Source of the DNA: Hymenobacter citatus | Lineage (GTDB): Bacteria; Bacteroidota; Bacteroidia; Cytophagales; Hymenobacteraceae | Reading direction: 5' to 3' | Assembly: GCF_014333615.1 (NCBI RefSeq) | Contig: NZ_JACSCY010000004.1 | Span: forward strand, 372,001-436,000 | DNA length: 64,000 bases | In this document: positions 58,211 to 64,000 of the stretch, in pieces | How positions within the stretch are numbered: position 1 is the first letter of the stretch | How the letters are laid out: each line of letters begins with the position of its first letter | Notes under the pieces: generated by a model | Told to the model about the DNA's origin: nothing | The model's database searches: none | What the model saw: only the letters and a program-made list of their open reading frames with translations | Position numbers and translations under genes: made by a program

Positions 58211-58330
58211 TAGGAGGTGTGTCATCCTGAGCGCAGCGAAGGACCTTCTCACGCGTGAACGACAGGCGTCACAATGACTCGTTCACGCGTGAGAAGGTCC
58301 TTCGCTGCGCTCAGGATGACACACCTCCTA
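58211..58330. repeat. Long palindromic element, GAAGGACCTT family (copy 9)
   Basis: TAGGAGGTGTGTCATCCTGAG to CTCAGGATGACACACCTCCTA, with variable arm CGCAGC and loop orientation B (GAACGACAGGCG...GACTCGTTC). The arms are close to perfect over about 45 bp. It lies in the convergent gap between 58191 and 58336. Confidence 0.92.
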
Positions 58331-58335
58331 CCTTC

Positions 58336-60666
58336 CTACTCCAACTTCACCCGTACCCGCAAGGCCAGAAGGCCCTTTACGCCTTGCAGTTCTTCCAGTT
58401 CCAGTTCCTCAATTTCGGGCTCTAGCATGCCGCGGTCCTGGAGGTAGTCGAGGTACTCTAGGTATTCGTCGGCTTCGCGCTGCTGGGCGTAGACCAGGGC
58501 AATGTAGCCGGGTTGCGTGAGTCGTTCGCCGGTACCCAGCACGGTGGCCTTGTCAATGCGCTTCTTGATGATTTCGTAGCGGATGTTGTAGGCGCCGTCC
58601 ACGTCAAACTGGCGCTCATCCTGCCGGAACCGAATGGCCAGCGGCTGGCTATGAATGAGGATAAGCTGCGTGGTATCGAGCGGCACGGGTAGGCGCTCCT
58701 TGAGGGCAGCCGTACGGCGCGTAATTTCCACCATCACCAGCAGCTGCCACAAGCGCAGGTTCTTCAGAAAGACCAGATCAAACGGCTTGTTTTCGACCAG
58801 CGACGCGCCCACGTAGATATTGTACTCCACGCCGTCGGTTTTGAAGCGCTGGAAGTAGTGCGGAAACATCTGCTGGGCTTTCTGTTCTTCCTCGTCGAGG
58901 TAGTCGCTCACGGTATCATTGAGCAGCGTGACGCTCCGCTCGAAGGCTTTGCGGCGCTTGTAGAGAATGCCCAGCACAGGGTCGATGTTATTCCAGTAGT
59001 CGGCAATAACAGGCCGTAGCTCCAACGTGTTCTGTGCAAAGTACTCGAACAGGGGCTCCACCTCCGACTTCAGCGAATCGAAAATACTTACCTCATCACC
59101 CGAGATAATGCCCTGTTGCAGCCGCTTCAGATTCTTCTCTACATAGAACTTTAGTTCATCCAGAATGGGTAGCTGCTGAAACTCGGAGGCTTTCTTGAGC
59201 ACCTTGTTGGCCAGCGAAAGATGTTCGATCAGGTCGCCCTGCACAGCCTCGTTGCGGGCCGTGCTGCTACCGCGAATGTCGCTGGAGCCGTGCAAGGGAT
59301 ACACTTCCTGGAAGACAATGTCTTCCATCTCAGCGTTTTTGTTGCCAGCTTCTATCTTCTCCAGCAGGTTCAGGGCGGCATCGTTGAAACGCCATTCCAT
59401 GGTAGGGTGCAGTGCCGTGAATTTCTCTTTCACGATGGCCTGCACGCGGTTTTGCATATCCTCCGCGTTGCGCTTCACAGCCACCGCAAACAGCGGCACA
59501 AACTGGTTCACCTTTTCCAGGCTGAACTCGTCCAAATCACCCACGTTGGGAGAGCCAAGTTCCAGCAAGCCCACCGTGTCGTCGCCGTAGGGTAGGAGGG
59601 CCAGGATGGCGCTTTTGATGCCGATGCTGCGAATCTGCTGGCGTAAATCTTCCGGGATGTCAGCTGTTTCCACATTTTCCAGAATCAGGGGCTGGCGGTC
59701 CTGCAACAGCTGGGAATAGATTTGTCGGAAGCCCGTGCCAGCCTGCTGGTTGTTGAGCTGTTTGGTGAGGAAGCTATGGTTGATTTTGCGACCAAAATCC
59801 ACGAAAGCCTGCTTGTTCTCATCGTAGGCAGCAATGCCTAGCTGCAAAAACGGCCGCTTAAACAGCACCCGTAGCTTCTCCTGAATCTGTTCCAGCCGGT
59901 CGGAGGCCTGTAGCACGTCGCGCTCCAGCAGGTCATACTTCAACTCCGATAGGATTTCCTGGTCCGTCACATCCACTAAGTGCAGGATGTTGAAGCCTTC
60001 CAGCTCGAAGCGTTCGGGGGGTAGCAGCTCCCGCCACAAATCCTGGCGGTGCATGTTATGCAGCAGCAAATCAATCTGCTCTTCAGTTAGCTCCGGCCGC
60101 TCGCCTACTAGCTTCACATTTAAGAAGGTAGAATTGAAATCGACGCCGTAGTGCCGGTACAGGCCGATGCTGTAATCAGGCACCGTAAATACCAGCGTAT
60201 CGTTTTTAGGTAGCTCTACATCGTATATCTTGCTCAGGATGAGGTGATACGCCATGCGCGACATGTATATTTCCATGTGGCGGCTATCGATGTTGAGCGG
60301 CTGCTTGATGATGTCGTTGGCATTCAGCAGTACTTCTCCAAACAAGGGCGTATAGTAGAAGCTGCGGCGCTGAAAAGGCGGAATTGCCCCACTGATATCC
60401 GTAGAGAAAGATGCCGGCGGAAACACGGCCATCATCAGCGTTTCAATCAGGTCGCAGCCGCACTCCACGGCGTTGAGGTCCGTGATGGGGCCATGTGCCC
60501 AGGTCTCTTGCGCCACCTGCTCGCCAATACTGCGTGCCAGCTGCGCTAAGCCGGCATTGGAGTCGTTTTCCCGGCTCTTCCAGTACGCAATCAGCGGTTC
60601 TAAGCTGAGCGTAGTGCGAAAGGGAAAAATGGTGCTTTCGATAGGGGAAACGAGTTCTTTCAGCAT
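58336..60666 (-). CDS. GAF-domain protein of unknown function, 776 aa
   Basis: A large cytoplasmic protein without membrane segments. A GAF-like sensory domain can be recognised around residues 280-420 (LQASDRLEQIQEKLRVLFKRPFLQL, FRQIYSQLLQDRQPLILENVETADIP, IKSAILALLPYGDDTVGLLELGS). The other parts (N-terminal 270 and C-terminal 350 residues) match nothing I know. There is no kinase, cyclase or DNA-binding domain, so how a signal would be passed on is unclear. The ATG at 60664-60666 (MLKELVSPIES) is preferred over one 24 bases upstream. No operon partner is evident. Confidence 0.82.
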   Translation of the reverse strand: MLKELVSPIESTIFPFRTTLSLEPLIAYWKSRENDSNAGLAQLARSIGEQVAQETWAHGPITDLNAVECGCDLIETLMMAVFPPASFSTDISGAIPPFQRRSFYYTPLFGEVLLNANDIIKQPLNIDSRHMEIYMSRMAYHLILSKIYDVELPKNDTLVFTVPDYSIGLYRHYGVDFNSTFLNVKLVGERPELTEEQIDLLLHNMHRQDLWRELLPPERFELEGFNILHLVDVTDQEILSELKYDLLERDVLQASDRLEQIQEKLRVLFKRPFLQLGIAAYDENKQAFVDFGRKINHSFLTKQLNNQQAGTGFRQIYSQLLQDRQPLILENVETADIPEDLRQQIRSIGIKSAILALLPYGDDTVGLLELGSPNVGDLDEFSLEKVNQFVPLFAVAVKRNAEDMQNRVQAIVKEKFTALHPTMEWRFNDAALNLLEKIEAGNKNAEMEDIVFQEVYPLHGSSDIRGSSTARNEAVQGDLIEHLSLANKVLKKASEFQQLPILDELKFYVEKNLKRLQQGIISGDEVSIFDSLKSEVEPLFEYFAQNTLELRPVIADYWNNIDPVLGILYKRRKAFERSVTLLNDTVSDYLDEEEQKAQQMFPHYFQRFKTDGVEYNIYVGASLVENKPFDLVFLKNLRLWQLLVMVEITRRTAALKERLPVPLDTTQLILIHSQPLAIRFRQDERQFDVDGAYNIRYEIIKKRIDKATVLGTGERLTQPGYIALVYAQQREADEYLEYLDYLQDRGMLEPEIEELELEELQGVKGLLALRVRVKLE

Positions 60667-60744
60667 ATAGGTTGTCCGGAGGCAGGCCATGGGCTACCTG
60701 GCCGTACTATATACGTAAAAACTGCGCAGTTCGCCTACCCGCGG

Positions 60745-61299
60745 TTAGGGCTTTAATGTGACACGGGACCTTTTGTTGAGGTCGATATTTGTTTCTGACT
60801 GAGTTCCGTTATTGATATCTATAATCTTCTTCGTGTTTTTATAATACGTGCAGCAACCATCCTCGTCATTAAATCCACCTTCCAACAAAATGTTGCTGAC
60901 GGTAAAGCGCAATGCCTTAGTGGTATCAGTTGAAGACTTTACCGTGTAAATCTCATAAGTATAGGCATTAAGCTTACGGTTGGCCGTTGCTACAAAAGGA
61001 GAGTTATTACCAATAGCGAGCCTACGGTTAGTCGACGAGTCAACAGCGGTGCTGATTAGGCGAGCTGTATCGCGCACAGGAGTTAGTGAAGTAGGTTTAG
61101 GAATATCAGTGGGGTCGGGTGTGTAAGTGCGGACGATGTACACAGTCTCAATGGCCTCGCGCGTTACGGAGGGCGCGAACTCAAAAAATAACGTATCCGC
61201 GTTTTTTTCCCGATTGTCGCAGGCGACGCTACCGCAGCATGCAGCCACAACAAAGGCAAGGACAGGAAGAAGCAACCAGGAGAAGGAAGTGCGTAGCAT
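60745..61299 (-). CDS. Lipoprotein of unknown function, 184 aa
   Basis: The signal (MLRTSFSWLLLPVLAFVV, lipobox AAC followed by CGS) marks it as a lipoprotein. The mature part has Cys residues in VACDN and EDGCCTYYKN, which may form disulfides. Beta-strand patterns (TLFFEFAP, AIETVYIVRTY, NAYTYEIYTV, ALRFTVSNILL) suggest a small beta domain. Its base composition is poorer in G and C than the neighbours. No family is recognised. Confidence 0.75.
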   Translation of the reverse strand: MLRTSFSWLLLPVLAFVVAACCGSVACDNREKNADTLFFEFAPSVTREAIETVYIVRTYTPDPTDIPKPTSLTPVRDTARLISTAVDSSTNRRLAIGNNSPFVATANRKLNAYTYEIYTVKSSTDTTKALRFTVSNILLEGGFNDEDGCCTYYKNTKKIIDINNGTQSETNIDLNKRSRVTLKP

Positions 61300-61418
61300 A
61301 ACAGGACAAAGATAAGCAGCCGGTGCCGGAAGCCTATGTACGTTATGGGGGAAGAGATTATTGCTTCGCCTCCTGACTGGTTTGTGAAGAGGCGGCGGAT
61401 AGAGGAGCCACCAAAGCC

Positions 61419-61452
61419 AAGCGCCACCACGACGATTGTCGTGGTGGCGCTT
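61419..61452 (-). terminator. Hairpin past the 61480 lipoprotein gene
   Basis: AAGCGCCACCACGAC (61419-61433) pairs perfectly with GTCGTGGTGGCGCTT (61438-61452), a 15-bp stem with a 4-nt loop, 28 bp past the stop codon. It lacks a clear T-run on either strand. Confidence 0.6.
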
Positions 61453-61479
61453 GAACTATTCTTTCTACGGCAATTAGCT

Positions 61480-62121
61480 TTAATACGCCGCGCCCACGAT
61501 GGTTTCTACCGGGCCCGTGTGCAGCAGCTGTTGGCGCAGCGTATCAGCATCGTCGGCCAGCTGCGGGCGAATCTGGCTGAGCGCTTGCCGCAGGGCTTCT
61601 ACATCGGCCAGGCGCGGCGCCTTGCTTTGGGAGTAGCCGTGGTACATAGCCACCCGCACATTCGACTTGCCCGAGCCGGTGTAGGTGCCCAGCACGTGGC
61701 CCTGGGCATCCATAATCTGCACTTCGGCCTGAATATCGGTGCAGTAGTTTTCCAGCGGTAGGCCCAGCAGGCTGGGCGTGAGCAGCGTCAGCATCTGAAA
61801 TGCCTGGAATCCTTTCCCTTTGCGCGTGACGTCGGCCTTGGTTACTTGCAATTTGGCGTAGCCAAATACCGTGCTGTCAGTCGGCTCCAGTACGTTGCGC
61901 TTCATCTCCGTGTCGAACAGCTTCTCGGGGTCGTCGGGGTAGGCGCCTTCGGTTGCCATCAGCGGGCCTGGGTCTACGGCTAGCTCCAGAGCAGGCAGCC
62001 GGTTCTCGATGATGTCCACGTCACTTTTGGCCATAATCTGGCTGGCTGAACGGCAACCAATGAGCAGCAGCGTGAGCGGCAGGATCAAATGCAGAGAGCG
62101 GGAAACCAGAGTTGAATGCAT
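61480..62121 (-). CDS. Lipoprotein of unknown function, 213 aa
   Basis: The signal MHSTLVSRSLHLILPLTLLL with lipobox IGC predicts a lipid-anchored envelope protein. The mature region contains LPALELAVDPGPL, a strand-rich centre (TVFGYAKLQVTKADV, CTDIQAEVQIMDAQGHVLGTYTGSGKSNVRVAMY) and an acidic helical C-terminus. The centre is reminiscent of envelope proteins that carry a flexible beta sandwich, but no family can be named. The start ATG is at 62119-62121. Minus strand, apparently monocistronic. The 62122-62335 stretch upstream is AT-rich and shows no gene. Confidence 0.78.
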   Translation of the reverse strand: MHSTLVSRSLHLILPLTLLLIGCRSASQIMAKSDVDIIENRLPALELAVDPGPLMATEGAYPDDPEKLFDTEMKRNVLEPTDSTVFGYAKLQVTKADVTRKGKGFQAFQMLTLLTPSLLGLPLENYCTDIQAEVQIMDAQGHVLGTYTGSGKSNVRVAMYHGYSQSKAPRLADVEALRQALSQIRPQLADDADTLRQQLLHTGPVETIVGAAY

Positions 62122-62335
62122 AGTCAGGTGGACGAAAGATCGAAGATAGAAACTCTCTACACACCTTGTATGCCAGGACGTTACGTAACCGTCATATTGT
62201 TCAATACTTAAAAGTTAATATTTGATAAGTGCAAAATAAAATATAACTTTTTCAGTGTGCTGTAGGATTGACCTTTCTTGCTTTGCAGTGTAGGAAAGAA
62301 CGAATGGAGCCTATCCGACTACCTATCAACAACAA

Positions 62336-62391
62336 AGCCCAACGCTCCTTCGGTCAGCAGGATTTCTCCCTGACCGAAGGAGCGTTGGGCT
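62336..62391 (-). terminator. Long-stem terminator of the symporter gene
   Basis: AGCCCAACGCTCCTTCGGTC (62336-62355, continuing AG) pairs perfectly with its complement ending AGCGTTGGGCT (62391), a 22-bp stem. On the minus strand TTGTTGTTG follows. It lies about 15 bp past the symporter stop codon. Confidence 0.8.
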
Positions 62392-62405
62392 ATTGCAGAA
62401 TATTC

Positions 62406-63827
62406 TTAGTGACCGGAGTGGGCCAGCGTGCTATCGGCTTCGGCCAACTCCGTGACAGGTTCCGGGGCCACATAGTTGTCGATAAACTCACCTTCCCACC
62501 GAGCTACCACGGCTGAGGCCAGGCAGTTGCCCATCACGTTTACGGCGGTGCGGGCCATGTCCATTAGCGCGTCAATACCCAGAATGATAAACACCGGCCA
62601 GGAAGGTAGGTTGAACGAGGAAACGGTAGCCAGTAGAATCACGAGCGAGGCGCGGGGCACGCCGGCCACGCCTTTGCTGGTGAGCATCAAGGTGAAGACC
62701 ATCACGAGCTGCTGCCCAAACGACAGCTCGATACCCGCGGCCTGGGCCACAAAAATGGCGGCCAACGACAAGTAGAGCGTGGTGCCATCAAGGTTGAACG
62801 AATAGCCCGTAGGCATCACAAAGGCCACAATGCGGCGCGGCACGCCTACGCTCTCCATGGCCTCCATGGCGCGGGGTAGGGCGGCTTCGGAGGAGGTAGT
62901 GGCGAAGGCAATACTTACTGGCTCAGCAATGGCCGCCACAATGCGCTTTACGGGTAGGCGCGCAATGAGCGCTACGGGCAGTAGCACCAACAGCAGAAAG
63001 GCTACCAGGGCACCATACAGCGTGAGCAGCAGTTGAAACGCATTCACTAAGGGGCCGAAACCCATCTTGCCTACCGTATAAGCCAGGGCGCCGCCTACCC
63101 CAAAGGGCGCGAAAAACATAACCACGTTGGTGAATTTGAACATCACCTCCGATAGGCTTTCCGTCCAGCTGAGCATGGGCTGACGGTGCTTGGGGTGCAC
63201 CATGGCCAAGCCAATGGCAAAAATGATAGCGAAGATAACAACCTGCAACACCTGACCCTCAGCCACCGACTTCGCAATGTTCTCGGGGAAAATATGCAGG
63301 ATGATGTCGCTGGTAGTTTGGTTGACGGTGGCCAGCTGCTCGGTATCGGCGGCAATGGCGCCGCGGTTGATGCCCGCGCCGGCTCGCGTGAGGTTGATGG
63401 CTGCCAGCCCGATAAACAGCGCGAAGGTGGTGACCACCTCAAAATACACCAGCGCCTTCACGCCCATGCGTCCCACCTGCTTGAGGTCGGCGTGGCCAGC
63501 AATGCCCACTACCAGAGTAGCAAAAACCAGCGGGGCAATAATGGTTTTTACTAAGCGCAGAAAGGCGTCGCTGAGCACCTTCATGTTCACGGCAGCGGCC
63601 GGGAAATCGTGTCCAAACTCGGCCCCCACAAACATGCTGACCACAATCCAGAACGTGAGCGAGCGGCGGCGGGCTGCCAGCATACCTAGTGCTACTAGGG
63701 CCATCCAGCGGGCTACCAGGGGCACAGCCGGGGCCAGCGTAAGCCAGCCGTAGGCTTGCCCGGCTGTGAGCAGTCCGGCTACTAGAAATAAAATGAGGGT
63801 GAGCAGAACCAGGGGAGAAAACTTCAT
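62406..63827 (-). CDS. Dicarboxylate/amino acid:cation symporter (DAACS family)
   Basis: A 473-residue membrane transporter that takes up C4-dicarboxylates or acidic amino acids with Na+ or H+. The family hallmarks are FLRLVKTIIAPLVFATLVVGI, the Ser-rich re-entrant loop ATTSSEAALP, MPTGYSFNLDGTTLYL, and DMARTAVNVMGNCLAS with Asp and Asn of the substrate site. It is somewhat longer than GltP at the N-terminus, where two extra hydrophobic segments occur (LVLLTLILFLVAGLL, WMALVALGMLAA). The ATG at 63825-63827 is used; a TTG three codons upstream is less likely. Confidence 0.95.
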   Translation of the reverse strand: MKFSPLVLLTLILFLVAGLLTAGQAYGWLTLAPAVPLVARWMALVALGMLAARRRSLTFWIVVSMFVGAEFGHDFPAAAVNMKVLSDAFLRLVKTIIAPLVFATLVVGIAGHADLKQVGRMGVKALVYFEVVTTFALFIGLAAINLTRAGAGINRGAIAADTEQLATVNQTTSDIILHIFPENIAKSVAEGQVLQVVIFAIIFAIGLAMVHPKHRQPMLSWTESLSEVMFKFTNVVMFFAPFGVGGALAYTVGKMGFGPLVNAFQLLLTLYGALVAFLLLVLLPVALIARLPVKRIVAAIAEPVSIAFATTSSEAALPRAMEAMESVGVPRRIVAFVMPTGYSFNLDGTTLYLSLAAIFVAQAAGIELSFGQQLVMVFTLMLTSKGVAGVPRASLVILLATVSSFNLPSWPVFIILGIDALMDMARTAVNVMGNCLASAVVARWEGEFIDNYVAPEPVTELAEADSTLAHSGH

Positions 63828-63867
63828 CAGCAGCAAAAAAGGAGAATACTTGGCGACGGAAAGTCAG

Positions 63868-63875
63868 CAAATATA
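63868..63875 (-). promoter_or_regulatory. Candidate -7 box for the symporter gene
   Basis: Minus-strand TATATTTG is an exact TAnnTTTG match, 41 bp upstream of the ATG. No clear -33 TTG at standard spacing. Confidence 0.45.
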
Positions 63876-63905
63876 CTCCTTTGCGCGTGGCCCCCCAGCA
63901 CTCGG

Positions 63906-64000
63906 CTAGTACCCAATCACAATCCGTCGTACAATGGTTTTGTTGGCCATCTGGAGGCGTAGCGTATACAAGCCGATAGGCACGTTGGGCGAAACCTGGA
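63906..64000 (-). CDS. C-terminal end of a T9SS cargo protein, cut by the window edge
   Basis: Read on the minus strand, the frame QVSPNVPIGLYTLRLQM followed by ANKTIVRRIVIGY ends at a TAG (63906-63908). The pattern G-L-Y-T-L-R-L, then a short loop and a strand ending in basic and hydrophobic residues, is the final part of a type A T9SS sorting domain. The rest of the gene lies beyond 64000, so the cargo is unknown. It is upstream of the symporter on the same strand. Confidence 0.8.
   Translation of the reverse strand, partial: QVSPNVPIGLYTLRLQMANKTIVRRIVIGY

Noticed and set aside
1..64000. tRNA or rRNA genes and insertion sequences
   Set aside because: I saw no T-loop/anticodon cloverleaf patterns, no rRNA-like stretches and no transposase motifs. 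A dedicated scan (tRNAscan-SE, ISfinder) would settle this.

Overview
The window looks like a chromosomal segment of a Hymenobacter-like member of the Bacteroidota (Cytophagales, Hymenobacteraceae). The evidence is a GC-rich coding background, SusC/SusD outer-membrane pairs, type IX secretion (T9SS) C-terminal sorting domains, many secreted lipoproteins with Bacteroidota-type lipoboxes, promoter-like TAnnTTTG -7 boxes, and few Shine-Dalgarno sequences. No rRNA, tRNA, insertion sequence, prophage or CRISPR array was recognised. Coding is dense on both strands, with about 47 credible protein genes.

Layout. 1-9.1 kb: tail of an unknown gene, then on the minus strand lysS, an unknown protein, the tail-specific protease prc, a glycine-rich stress protein, a small unknown protein, proline dehydrogenase and a lipoprotein. 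9.3-11.8 kb: shikimate genes aroB and aroA. 11.9-16.3 kb (minus): xseA-xseB (exonuclease VII), an unknown acidic protein, an AT-rich membrane protein, and a NarL-type kinase/receiver pair whose receiver lacks its DNA-binding domain. 16.5-21.0 kb: tandem M13 metallopeptidase lipoproteins. 21.2-32 kb: cyclophilin lipoprotein, S1/P1-like nuclease or phospholipase, a possible atypical kinase-fold protein, CinA-type amidase, cation exchanger divergent from an acyl-CoA-binding protein, CDGSH protein, GNAT acetyltransferase, small unknown proteins, deoxynucleoside kinase, DUF2461 and MOSC proteins. 32-41 kb: exported proteins, namely a mosaic T9SS protein, a subtilisin-like protease, a beta-helix T9SS protein and a GHL10-type glycosidase. 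41-53 kb: a SusC-SusD-lipoprotein operon, an HGSNAT-like acyltransferase, a DUF2905 protein and a GH3 + beta-lactamase-fold fusion, plausibly a surface glycan or peptidoglycan-fragment region. 53-64 kb: an SDR reductase, a cobalamin riboswitch controlling B12-independent methionine synthase metE, a carboxypeptidase-regulatory-domain protein, a GAF protein, two lipoproteins, a dicarboxylate/amino-acid symporter, and the 3' end of a T9SS cargo gene.

The most striking non-coding signal is a set of long near-perfect palindromes (about 90-200 bp) in intergenic gaps. Two main core families are seen. One begins TGTCATCCTGAG and runs to GAAGGACCTT; the other begins GTCATGCTGAGC or GTCATTTCGACC and runs to CATCTCG or AATCTCG. 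Arms differ between copies but stay complementary within each copy. The first family has an asymmetric loop that occurs in both orientations. Several copies are flanked by inverted arrays of a degenerate octamer, GARRTGGT. One element is nested in the loop of another, and one arm stands alone. Eight of ten convergent gene junctions carry a long palindrome; the two that do not are shorter than 40 bp. No associated transposase lies in this window. All functional calls rest on reading the sequence and on recalled family motifs; no database search was run.
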